A stretch of 64,000 nt of DNA from Buxus sempervirens (taxonomy: Eukaryota > Streptophyta > Magnoliopsida > Buxales > Buxaceae): assembly GCA_947561395.2 (NCBI GenBank), contig OX387182.1:52661283-52725282 (forward strand), read 5' to 3'. The notes beneath the pieces were generated by a model. It was not told the origin of the DNA. It searched no databases and saw only the letters and a list, made by a program, of their open reading frames with translations. Made by a program: the position numbers and the translations under genes. This document shows positions 42,257 through 52,855 of the stretch, piece after piece (positions within the stretch are counted from its first letter, which is position 1; each line of letters begins with the position of its first letter).

Positions 42257-45200
42257 TAGGGATGAGCAACGGGCCGTGCCGGCCCGAGCACGGCACGGCC
42301 CATTTGGGCACGGCCTGCCAGGGCACGCAGCACGCGGGGGCAGAGGGGCTATAGTTGTAATTGATGATTAAAAGACCTTTTCTACCCTTCCAACTGCAAA
42401 ATAACAGTCATATTGAAGGGTAGAGGTGGTAAAAAACCACTTTTAATTTTCTATAAATAGCCACTCCCTTTCCCACTCCAAACCATACCACTTCTACAAT
42501 CTCCTACTCTCTTCTAATTGATTATCAAATAGTTTCTTTGCTTTAATTGTTGTAATTGGAAATTGGTGATACTCGATCTCTTTTAATTGTTCAAGCATCA
42601 AGAGTGGGAAATTGGACTCTGGAGGTTGAAGGCTTCAATTGCAAAGTTCAAGATTCATTCTAAAGAGGTATTCTTCTATTTAATTTTCCGATTTTAAAAT
42701 TAGTATAAATATTATTATTATAAGTAAGTCTCTCCTTCTACTTTTCTTATAAATTAGTATCACCAAATATTTATTATAATATTATTTATTAAGAATTTTT
42801 TTTTCCAAAAATTTGATAATGGACCCTAGGTATCCTATGTTTTTTGACACTGAAGAAAGGGAATACCTTAGACCCCTTTCTGACCCAGTATTTTCTGATG
42901 ATATAACCCAACCCCAATATAATGACCCTCCCATCCAAGATCTTGAAACAGAATTACCTTCACAAGATATGGGATCGTCTTCCTTACCACCTAGGAGCAC
43001 TAAGAGGAGTAGAACCTCCGGTGTTTGGCTCAATTTTACAATTGAAAGTGTAGAGAGTGAAGAAAAGGCAGTGTGTAACCATTGCAAAAAACATTTTAGT
43101 TGTAAAGGCAAAGGTGGTATAGGCCACTTGAACCGGCATTTGCAGAAATGCCTTCCAAAACATGGCCAAATTGACCCTAGGCAAAACCAAATTTCTACTA
43201 GTATTGTTGCTATGCGTAATTTTATTTTTAATCAAGAAGAAACTAGGCTTGAAATAGTAAAGTGGGTAATTCAAGAAGAATTACCCTTTAGATTAATAGA
43301 TTCTAAAAGATTTAACCGTTTAATAACTAAATATTTAGCACCACAATTTAAACCTTTTTCACGCCACACTTAAGAAAGGATGCTATAAAATTATATGGAA
43401 AAATGAAAACTGCATTAATAGAAACTTTGTCAAACAATACTTTTAAGATAGCTTTAATCTCAGATATTTGGACAAGTAGACAGAAAATAAGTTATTGAGC
43501 TATAACTGCACATTATATTGATGATAATTGGAATATGGAAAAAAGAATAATAACTTTTGAACCACTAGATGCTAGACATACTGGAATAAATATATCAAAT
43601 GCTATAAGTAGAAATCTAAAAAATTATAAAATACACAATAAAATAATGGCTCTAACACTTGATAATGAAAGTGCTAATAATGTTGCAGTAGGAATATTAA
43701 GACAACAATTAAACTTAAATATAGATGGAAGTTTATTTTATGTTAAGTGTGCTTGTCATATCCTTAATTTAGTTGTGCAAGATGGATTAAAAATTGTTCA
43801 ACATCATTTAATAAATATTAGAGATGCAGTAAGATTTATAAAATAATCTAGCACAACCGCTCGAGAATTTAAATATTATTGTGAAACTTTAGGAAAGCAA
43901 TATAAAAAAATTACCCTAGATGTTGAACATAGGTGGAACTCAACATATTTAATGCTAGAAGCTGCACTAGGATTAAAACAAGAAATTACAATATTTTATA
44001 AAAGTAAAATGCCTGAAAGTGACTTAGAGGATCTTGATTGGCAAATAGCCGAAATTTTAAGAGATTTTTTAAAAGTTTTTTATGATGCAACAAGATATTT
44101 ATCAGTGGTTTATTACCCAACATCCTCAAGTATTATAACTTGTTTATATCAAATAAGTATTTGTTTTAAACAATATAGAAATGTACCCATTGTTAAGGAA
44201 ATTATCCCTGCAATGGAAACTAAAATTTTAAAATATTGGCAAGAGATGCCTAATTTATATTGTTTAGCTACTACAATGGACCCTAGGGTTAAATTAGGAG
44301 TTGAAGACTTAATAGATGGAATAAATGAGAATATGAATTCTACTTTTCAAATAGATATACGTAAAATAAGAAATCTATTAGAAAGACTTTTTTGTGAATA
44401 AGATACTAGTAATAGCATACAAGGTCATACGCGAACCCAACAAACACTACCAGATAATTCCCCTTGGAATTTTTTAAGTGGGAGAAGAAAGGAAAAACAA
44501 CCAGCATCTAATAGTGGGGGATCATCTGAATTAATGATTTTCTTAGAAAACCCCCCAATGAGTTTCAATACTATAGAAAAGCATAATGCTTTTAACATTT
44601 TGATATGGTGGAGGCAAAATCAGGTTAATTATCCTGTGCTTTCCGCCATGGCACGTGATCTACTAACGGTTCCGGTGTCCACAGTTGCATCGGAATCAGC
44701 TTATACCGCAGGTGGACGAACCGTGGAAGATTACAGGAGCAGATTAACGCCGGAGATGGTGCAAGCATGTGTCAGTCTGACAGATTGGTTAAGGTCAGAA
44801 CTGAGAGAACAAGAATATGAAGATGATCAACTTGCTGGAGACTTTGATGATTTGAATATTGATTTTAGTCAACCAGAGTAGTCTAAGTTTTGTTATAATT
44901 TTTGTAATCAAAGTATAGGAATTGTACTTTCTTTTTTTGTTTTTTTTAAATTGCAAATGATAGATAGATGAGTGGGTGCCAACCTAGTTGGGATGTGCTT
45001 ATATTATAGTGATGCAGTATTATTTGTTCAAGTAATTATGTAATTTTTGCAAAGTTGTAAGTGTACTTGTGATAATTAATGAATTTATATTTTTTTGAGC
45101 AAAATTTATCTCAATATGTGTAAGACAATTTTGTGAATAATAAAAGTATTTTACAGAAATTTTTTGGGATTTTTTGGGAATTTTTTGGGAATTTTTAAAG

Positions 45201-45354
45201 TTTTTTTTTTAAAATGTAAACTAATTGGCCCGCCGGTGGCCGGCCAGCCCGGCGGGCTAGGCCTGGCATGGCACGCCTGCTGGGGCGTGCCGTGCCGGGC
45301 TGGGGTATTGGGCAAACGGGCCTGGCGTGCCGGGCCGGCCGCCGCTCATGCCTA
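42257..45354 (+). mobile_element. hAT DNA transposon, 3.1 kb
   Basis: Terminal inverted repeats TAGGGATGAGC and GCTCATGCCTA (10 of 11 matching) are flanked by a perfect 8-bp target duplication CTTCCAAG (42249-42256, 45355-45362), as expected for hAT. GC-rich subterminal regions (about 42270-42345 and 45225-45345) contain many copies of GGCACG/CGTGCC and GGCCGG, likely transposase-binding repeats, and contrast sharply with the AT-rich body. The single transposase gene inside is broken, so the element is non-autonomous now. The intact target duplication and ends mean it could still be mobilised in trans. Confidence 0.95.
42819..44881 (+). pseudogene. hAT transposase with BED zinc finger, disrupted
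   Basis: The reading frame starts at ATG 42819. An acidic N-terminus is followed by a BED zinc finger at about 43015-43165 (VCNHCKKHF then HLNRHLQKC). The frame breaks near 43370 and continues one frame over. Catalytic-core landmarks follow: ALISDIWTS, ALTLDNESANN, CACHILNLVVQDGL and HRWNSTYLML. The C-terminal hAT dimerisation domain is at about 44590-44800 (YPVLSAMARDLLTVPVSTVA, SESAYTAGGR). In-frame stops occur at 43496-43498, 43844-43846 and 44399-44401. A functional protein would be roughly 680 aa. Intervening sequence is otherwise well preserved, implying fairly recent inactivation. Confidence 0.93.
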
Positions 45355-45362
45355 CTTCCAAG

Positions 45363-47387
45363 GAAACAACAAAAGACGTATTCAGCACCGGGTGAAATGG
45401 GATGAAGGTGTTTTTCATTAGAATACTCAATACATTGTAACAGTGATTGTTAGTCCCAAACATGACACCAGATTCATGAAATTTCTCACAAATGATCGTG
45501 TCTATGAGGTAGGAGAAGTTCTTGTAATCCCCTACCTCATCTTTTCTCAAGAAGGAACTGCAAGACATCATTAACATAAGCAAGGTTTGATATCCATGGA
45601 AGATCATGTCCTCTCTTTGTTCTGCCTAACCAGATGTGCAGTGTTTCAACCAACAAAGTCTTTTTCTTGAATTCCAGATTAGTTAACCTATAACCATCAG
45701 CATTTTCTTAGTTTTCAATTTTCCTGTTAATAGTGATTACTTTTCATATCAAAATTCACTTGTTAAAATAAGTACTTCTGTCCCATCAAGTTGGCCTCCA
45801 GTCCCATCTACATGAGCTTCTCTGTTTAGTAATGGATAGACATCTGTTCTTAATTCATCAAGTGGGTGGGTTCAAAAAATAAAATTAAACTAAACAAAAC
45901 CAACTTCCTTGACTTTCCAACCTGAAGTGTTGGGCATAATCAGCTTACAACTTTGTAAAGACCTGTGTTTCTTGTTTGTTTGTTTTTTATTTTTTATTTT
46001 TAACATTGAGCTATACATGTTCATAACAAATTTGATTAGTTATAAGAATGAGTGCTCAATCCCATACATACAATTTGAATCAAATACTGAAATAAACTAC
46101 TCTGTTCCTGAAAAGTAGAAAAGAAGGATTAATATGTACTGTAATGTATTAATGGCAAGGAGCTAAAATCATTTGAGTTTCACAAAATCCAGAAAAATCA
46201 TCTCTATCCATGGAAAGTGCAAGAACATTATAAGATATCTAACATGAATGGATAGATCAAATGCATGTACTACCTTGCAAAATCCAGTCAAGTGGCAAAT
46301 ATCTCTGCAAGGTTTGGTATCATTGAGATGGGCAGGGGGAATCTGAATAAATATTTGTAAAAACAACTAAATTTTTGAAAAAATAACAAATGAATCCTCA
46401 ATCACATAAACATTCAATCTTATCGTACGTATTATTTCATCTGCAGGGCTAATATCTCAAGTTACCAAACATAAAGAACTTCATTGGAAAAACCATGCAA
46501 TTGGGATAGGCAAGTAGGATGCCTGAAGATACATGAAGTACCATTGCAAACAAGTAGTGAGAGGTGCTCTAATGCTGCAAAATATCATCTCTGTGTAACT
46601 TTCATTTTGAAGAACATGAGGTAAACGGGAAAACAGCAGGGCCTCAGACATTAGGGAATCATTCATGCAGTTGGAAAATAAACTAACCAAATTTAAAGAA
46701 GATTAACAAGGGAAATGTGGGATCCATTGTTTATAGGGTGATAATATAAAATTCCACCTACCAAAGTAAATGCACATGGGATCCAAGGAAGCAGAATCCC
46801 CATAATAGTATATCATGCCAACAACAAACAAGGGATCCCTGGAGTTTAGTTTACAGTGGATTCCTCGAGCTGCTAACATGCCTTTGCAATTGCCTAAAAC
46901 TCTTTGAATTTGAATTGTGCAAAAATTCATTAGCTAAACTTCAAAGGAGACATTCTAGGTGCTGAAGCATGTATCTCACACTCCCTCATTGTAATCCAGA
47001 GCAACCAGAATAATGGAACTTGATTCATCAGCAGAACCACAAAATTGAATCAGAGACAATTAATTCATCAGCAGAACTACAAAACAAGCATCTACACTGG
47101 AAATCGAATGACATGTCTCTTAATGTCACTATTGACAATTAATTCATCAATCAGCAGCTACAAAAGTGGATCAGAGAAAATTCATAAAAAAGACTTCCCA
47201 TTTATACATATCAGTTATATTCAAGATAATTTACAGTCAAAATCAAATTAGGAATGGAGAAGGATAACCATCATGAATTCATGATGTTAATCTGTCCAAA
47301 TTCCCAATCTCCTTCCCCAAAACCAACTGTATCATATTCTAAAATCAAATCAGACATAAAACAATCAATACCAAAAAATTTACAAAT
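45363..47387. other. Intergenic, downstream of the ARM-repeat gene
   Basis: No recognisable gene or repeat in about 2 kb. The ARM-repeat gene's 3' UTR is expected in its right-hand part. Confidence 0.4.
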
Positions 47388-48311
47388 CTACTGATGAGGT
47401 ACATGATCAAACCGCGAATCTCTCAATCCGTCAAGTACATTCAAAAGAGAATTCGCCTTGCTCTTGGCCTTGGCACTACCATTCTCTGCAACATCCTCGA
47501 TTCCATTCAGCACCACGGACCCCCTTTCCCTCACATCGTCTGCAATCTTATTTCCTCCACTTTGCACCAAATTCAGCAACGCGGCCACCGCGTTCTCCCT
47601 CGATCTGCAGCTCGATCCCGTCGACGGATCCAGCAGATCCGCCAAAACCCCAATTCCAGAAACCTTTCGAAACGCTTCTCCGCTCTCGTAACACCCCGCA
47701 ACCTGCGCAATCACCGCCGTCGCGTCCTCCACAACCCCAACTCGACCGTCCTTGACAACAAGCGAGAACAGCGCCGGAACAACTCCCAAATCGACCATGG
47801 TCGCACGATTGAGCGGGTACAGAGCCATCCCAAAAAGGGCCTTGAGCGAATCCTTGATGGATCGAGCAGGCGAATTGGCTTTACGAATTATATCTATTAG
47901 TCCATAAACGATGTCTCGCTTGGCTCCAATGATGGGGCGGTATTCATCGACGACGAGCAAGCTGTAAAGCGTTGCAGCGGCGGACTGGACGGCAGCCGGG
48001 GACGCTGAGGACTGGCGGAGGACGTGAGAGAGGGCGTCCAGGAGGCCGCGCGTCGACATGAGAAGCTCGCGGTTGGAGATCGACAGATTGAGGAGCGTCG
48101 CGGCGGCGTTTTCCTGGGCGACCGGAGACGAAGAGGAGTAGAGGGTTTCTGTAAGGTAAGGAACAGCACCTTCCTCGGCGATGAGCGTCCGGCTGTCGGA
48201 GTCGTGTTTGGTCATGAGACGAAGCTCGCAGATGGCTTCGGTTCGAGTCTGCTCCGACACGGAGCTCAGACGCTTCACGAGAGTCCTCGCCGTTCGCCTC
48301 TTCACTTCCAT
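47388..48311 (-). CDS. ARM-repeat protein (U-box PUB-like, lacking the U-box)
   Basis: Single-exon 307-aa protein made almost wholly of armadillo repeats, close to the Arabidopsis ARM-only relatives of plant U-box E3 ligases. It starts MEVKRRTARTLVKRL followed by LSSVSEQTRTEAICELRLM. Arm motifs are visible as AQENAAATLLNLSISN (about residue 75-90), VQSAAATLYSLLVVDEYRP, SIKDSLKALFGMALYPLNR, VEDATAVIAQVAGC and RENAVAALLNLVQSG. There is no U-box, so a scaffold role rather than E3 activity is likely. The frame stays open upstream to 48503, but that extension is low-complexity Arg/Glu/Ser from a CT/GA microsatellite (48340-48360) in the 5' UTR, so ATG 48311 is preferred. GC-rich coding sequence contrasts with AT-rich flanks. 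No defects. Confidence 0.92.
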   Translation of the reverse strand: MEVKRRTARTLVKRLSSVSEQTRTEAICELRLMTKHDSDSRTLIAEEGAVPYLTETLYSSSSPVAQENAAATLLNLSISNRELLMSTRGLLDALSHVLRQSSASPAAVQSAAATLYSLLVVDEYRPIIGAKRDIVYGLIDIIRKANSPARSIKDSLKALFGMALYPLNRATMVDLGVVPALFSLVVKDGRVGVVEDATAVIAQVAGCYESGEAFRKVSGIGVLADLLDPSTGSSCRSRENAVAALLNLVQSGGNKIADDVRERGSVVLNGIEDVAENGSAKAKSKANSLLNVLDGLRDSRFDHVPHQ

Positions 48312-49029
48312 GATCAGAAACAAATCCCAGGAAACGGATCTCTCTCTCTCTCTCTGCCTCTTTCTTTCGTTCTTTCTGCGTGTTTGTTTTGGTTTTTGGG
48401 TTAGGTAAGACGAAAAGGAAAAGAGAGAGAAACAAGAAGAATAAAGGTTGGCGGCTTTGTTTGAAGTCTCACCCGATAATGAAGTTGTGAATGGGTTTAA
48501 CACTTTAACTTGAAGGGGTCTTTTCAGTTTTCATCGTTGACAATCCATTTAAGTGGAACTTATCCTTCGGATCTGGAAATGAATGGGGTTAACAGGGGCT
48601 CAACCTTAAACCCATATTTATTTATTTATTAAATAGGTTGAGAAATACATAAGTAACCCAACTCTAAACTAAGATTTGCTACATGTATAAAAATAAATTA
48701 TCATGTATATTTAGTCTTGTTAATAGTGGTGGGTTATCACATACAGAATCCTCTACCCCCTTTCTTCTACCATTATAATTTGCCGCCAATCAAAATATGT
48801 CACATGATATGTTTTAAAATATGTGTTGTGACTTTAATTGTATATGTGGAGTACTTGTTATTTTAAATGTTTTTGACTTCTTGTACCATATCAAAAGACT
48901 TGAGTTTTCAATTTTGAGGCCACATGTCCCACCTTTGTCTTCTCCAACATATGGAGGAGGGTCATGGTCATGGCTATGGTTATAGAAAAAAAAAATGGAA
49001 TAACTTACCCTTATAAAATTATGTTGGGA
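48312..49029. other. 5' leader and promoter side of the ARM-repeat gene
   Basis: Includes a (TC)n microsatellite (about 48340-48360) that lies in the presumed 5' UTR, followed by AT-rich DNA without a recognisable gene. Confidence 0.5.
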
Positions 49030-49548
49030 TTTTAGCATACGTGCCCCTACATTACAATAAATTTGTATTTATATCATCTTATTTTTAGTAATTGTGTCTA
49101 TATCCCTCAATTTAGCATAATTGTTGCAACTATACCCTTAACATCAAATTCGTTAACTTTTATCATTTATTTTTTATTAAATTACTAATATAACATTCTA
49201 TAAGATAAAAATATATTAGATACCCAATGATTATATGCTTGGCTGAACTTAAATGAATAGTTATCACTTAAACAAATTAATATCAATGGCTTAAGGTATA
49301 AATGAAATAAATATAATAATACAATAATATAAATAAAATAGTGGGATAAATACAAAATATTTTTTATTTTATAAAATGTTACTTTAGTCATTTAAAAAAA
49401 ACAATAAAAGTTAACGGACTTTAATATACAGGCCGGGGTATAATTGCAACGATAATGTTAAATGGAGAAACATAAATACAAATATTAAAAACAGAAGGAT
49501 ACAGATGAAAATTTCTTATAATGTAAGGGTACGGGTGCAAAAAGCTCA
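49030..49548. repeat. Foldback element with long terminal inverted repeats
   Basis: About 140 bases at each end are imperfect reverse complements: TTTTAGCATACGTGCCCCTA at the left against TTTTTGCACCCGTACCCTTA read from the right. Inner matching blocks are GTTGCAACTATACCC against GTTGCAATTATACCC and GTTAACTTTTAT on both arms. The very AT-rich centre is non-coding. I could not define a target duplication. Probably a Mutator-like MITE. Confidence 0.7.
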
Positions 49549-51195
49549 ATTACATTATTAGAAAGCATTGCAAAGTTGTTTTAGGAAAAATAAATATGTT
49601 TTTGGAATGTTCTATAAGAAGTCCTCCTCAATTATATATAATATCTTCCTTTCCATCTCTTATCCTTATTACAAGGGTTATTAAATTTATAGTTATCAAT
49701 AACTAAAAACAAATGAAGGCTAAACTAGAAAGAGCCATGAACGAAATAGGATCATCATGGAGATGGAATCTAATTTGAATACTTAAATCCGAATTTGACC
49801 CACTAGTATAATGGTACAATGGTAAGTCAATTAAGCAACCCTTGGACGGGGCATTGACATTTGCAAATTCTTTCCAAATTTTGGGAAGCTTCAATGATTC
49901 AAAAATTCTGTCTACTCCTATCTCTAGCTCTTTGGGGGTTGATAAAATTCGGTCTCTTCTGCATATCACCTAATGATAGGAGCTCAAATTCAAACCCAAG
50001 GCGCTGTTTGGTTGAAATGTTGGCATCCTCGTTGCCAACCTCGAATAAAGCTGCTGCTATGGAAGTGTCTATCTAGTGGCTTCCCATGGAAGATTTACTT
50101 TATAGACACCTAAAGAAAATTGATAACACTTTTGTTTTTTTTTTTGGTTAAAATGAGCATCGATACAATCAATAGGACCCCAAAATTCATTTTTTTTTTA
50201 AAACTTGTTTCATTATCTGACATCCTTAAAAATTCATATAGGCAATTTTCATTTAATGGATTTTTTTTTGTCTCAGGTGGCAAATTTTGGATGGATCATT
50301 TGGAATAACAAGACTCATGCTTTATTTGAAGGATAGAGGCCATTACTGAATGGAACTTGCAATAAATTATGTAATCTTAAGAAAGACTCACTCTTTTTTT
50401 AATCTGTGATGCAGATCGAAAAGGGTAGAAGTCCCCATAAAGAAGTTAACCCTATTTGATATTTTTGGATTGAATATGAGAAGACTGAGCTTGATCCTGA
50501 CGGTGGATAAGTCTGTGACTATGTCCAAACATGCACCTTTGGTGGTTCAGTTGTTGGATTGGAGCTGACTTTGGCTTCTGTAATAGTCTAAGTTGTTGGC
50601 CAGCTACAGACGCACTAAAGGACCACTTGTATTCCTTGTGGATGATGACATCCTCCTTTTTTTCTCGTCTCACTCGTTTTTATTGAAATTCAAAGGGATA
50701 ATAATTGCAGTTTATCTTATGAGGTGTGAAGAGAAAAACATACATTGACAAATTTATCCCTTTTAAATACCAAGTCTACCCTTCAATAGGTTAGAATAAA
50801 AAGGGTAAAGTTGTAAATATAGGTTTTTTTCTTTTACAACCTGATTAGTCAGCCCCTTGGAAGATAGAAATTATTATACACAGCGGACCTCAAGGTAGTA
50901 AATTGATATTGCAAAAACTTCAAAGCGGAAAGTAGGATTGTCTAAAAACCTCAAGAAGATAAAATGTAATAATCCCTTTTATTTAAACCTTGTTCAATAT
51001 CAATTAGTTAACATCTTTGCATAAGAGAAACTACCACATTTTGTAGTTGGTTACAAATGGTTCTTTTGAATCAAAACCCATACTTCATTACTATTTAAGT
51101 TGAGCTTTTTTCTCTATGGTATAGATTTGAGAATCATAAATTTCTCCTTTTGTAAAAATCATTTACTACTTGTCTTACATCAGTACTTACTAAGT
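49549..51195. other. Intergenic, no gene recognised
   Basis: Short open frames on both strands, none of a known family; poly-T runs near 50135-50200. Confidence 0.4.
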
Positions 51196-51238
51196 CCACA
51201 TTGAAATGTTACCGAAAACAAAAGCCCACATTGAAATG
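51196..51238 (+). mobile_element. Micro-retroposition: 17-bp TTACC-A-rich insert
   Basis: A perfect 13-bp direct repeat CCACATTGAAATG (51196-51208 and 51226-51238) brackets TTACCGAAAACAAAAGC. Same design as the inserts at 7157-7208 and 24868-24921, with a slightly decayed tail. Confidence 0.6.
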
Positions 51239-52196
51239 GTCCTCTCATCGTTTGCAATATTGGTAGGGCATCCCCTCTCAAAAGGCTTGTAGTTGATGGG
51301 ACCAAAGTCTTTCACATGCCCAAGGAGAAATGAGTTTAATATTAATTTTTAGTCTTTCCATCACACTAAAACTCCAAGAGATTGGTTTTGTGATGTAACA
51401 GCTCTGGAGTGTCCAATTATTGAAGAGTTCTTAATTTACTTATTCAATCAATAGCCATTGCTTGGCATCATCATTACATAGTCATGAGGTCATAGGAGCA
51501 CACACCTGCAGGAGCTCCATGACATATTGGATTGGCCTCTTGTGTCAAGTGGAGTCTAACAATAAGCAACCAATAAAGAGTCCTGACCCAATTAAACTTA
51601 ATTTTATATCACGCTAAGTGATCCAATAAGATTAGCTGAACCCAAGTCTGGCCATTACAATTAGCCTTTTCAACCTATAACCAAACCATTACAATAAAGA
51701 CTGTGTTGGTAATAGCACAGGTCATGGGATCTAGTCCCTTATCAAAAGTGTGCATGAGTCCCGACTATGTGCCGGTCCCCCTATCCCCCTAGCCCGATTC
51801 ATATCCAAAAAAAAAAAAAAAAAAAACATCCTATCAAAATTATCCATACTAATACAAAGTAAATGTTAAAGATTTTGACCTAACATTTGGTTTTCGGAAA
51901 TACATCAGTTATAGATATACAACGATATAAGGCCCTGATAATTCAACTATACTTTTTTGGATCTTGCCCTTACCCATTTGTTTAAGTTGTTGATCTTTTA
52001 TTTATTTTAGTTACTTTAACTTCCAACCTGTAATATCCTTTTATCTTATCTCTTAGTAATTACCAAAACTTATCCACAACTGATGTGTATCTATATATGT
52101 AGTATGCACATGCCACCCACTAAAATACAAATGTCAAGACAATCTTGCATGGTTCATATTTATTAGTTGTTTAACTTGGCATGGATCATGCATATA
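51239..52196. other. Intergenic, possible SINE-like tail
   Basis: No gene. A segment ending in about 20 A at 51810-51830 is preceded by GGTCATGGGATCTAGTCCC, faintly B-box-like, but no target duplication is evident. Confidence 0.3.
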
Positions 52197-52354
52197 TACA
52201 TGGTGATTTACAAGCGAGTTAAGTTAGAAAGATCATAGAGAGATGAGAATGATAAAAGAAAAACCAAAAGCAGTATACATGGTGATTTACAAGCGAGTTA
52301 AGTTAGAAGGATCATAGAGAAAGATGAGAATGATAAAATAAAAACCAAAAGCAG
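52197..52354. repeat. 79-bp tandem duplication
   Basis: Copies 52197-52275 and 52276-52354 both start TACATGGTGATTTACAAGCG and end AACCAAAAGCAG, with only a few differences. Confidence 0.9.
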
Positions 52355-52580
52355 GTGCCTTCCCTTCAAATAATATTATAGTTTGGAACTTGTAATTATA
52401 GCTGTAAGTTTTACTGACCTATTAAGTCAAATAACTAACAGAAATCATCTTTTAATTATCAACCATTTCATGAAATATCTATATTTATACTATACATAGT
52501 ACGAGGTGCCTCCTTGGGATTCGTGTCAACTATAATGTGCGACTTCCCTAAAAGGCCCTTATACATTAGTGTTAAGATTG

Positions 52581-52626
52581 ATTAATAAATGAGTATAATA
52601 GTCATTTATTATACTCATTTATTAAT
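52581..52626. repeat. Perfect 20-bp inverted repeat, 6-nt loop
   Basis: Arms 52581-52600 (ATTAATAAATGAGTATAATA) and 52607-52626 are exact reverse complements around GTCATT. A strong hairpin in both DNA and RNA. Confidence 0.95.
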
Positions 52627-52699
52627 GCTGCATGTGCACCCCACTAGTGAATTTAATTTATAGTGGGATGAGATCATTTGACCCTGCGGTAGACTCTGC

Positions 52700-52845
52700 A
52701 TCATCCGTGGGATGTGGCCATGTGTAGCATCTCATGGATGCTACTTTTTCACATTCAATGTGAAATGTCACTTTAATTGACATTCCATAATTGAAAAAGC
52801 AGCAGCTGTGAGATGTGGCACAAAGTAGCATCCCACGGATATTGC
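52700..52845. repeat. Small foldback element
   Basis: ATCCGTGGGATG near the left end is repeated in reverse complement as CATCCCACGGAT at about 52829-52840. Inner blocks such as GTAGCATCTCA and AGTAGCATCCCAC also pair. Likely a MITE of about 145 bp, immediately left of LTR copy R2. Confidence 0.55.
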
Positions 52846-52855
52846 AAGGTCTGCT

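Noticed and set aside
45164..45421. 85-codon GC-rich + strand frame
   Set aside because: It covers the subterminal GC-rich array of the hAT element; composition only.
47394..48435. Several long open frames on both strands over the ARM-repeat gene
   Set aside because: GC-rich coding sequence creates open shadow frames; only the - strand frame from 48311 shows repeat structure and family motifs.
51680..51830. SINE candidate ending in 20 A
   Set aside because: Only a weak B-box-like phrase and no target-site duplication could be found.
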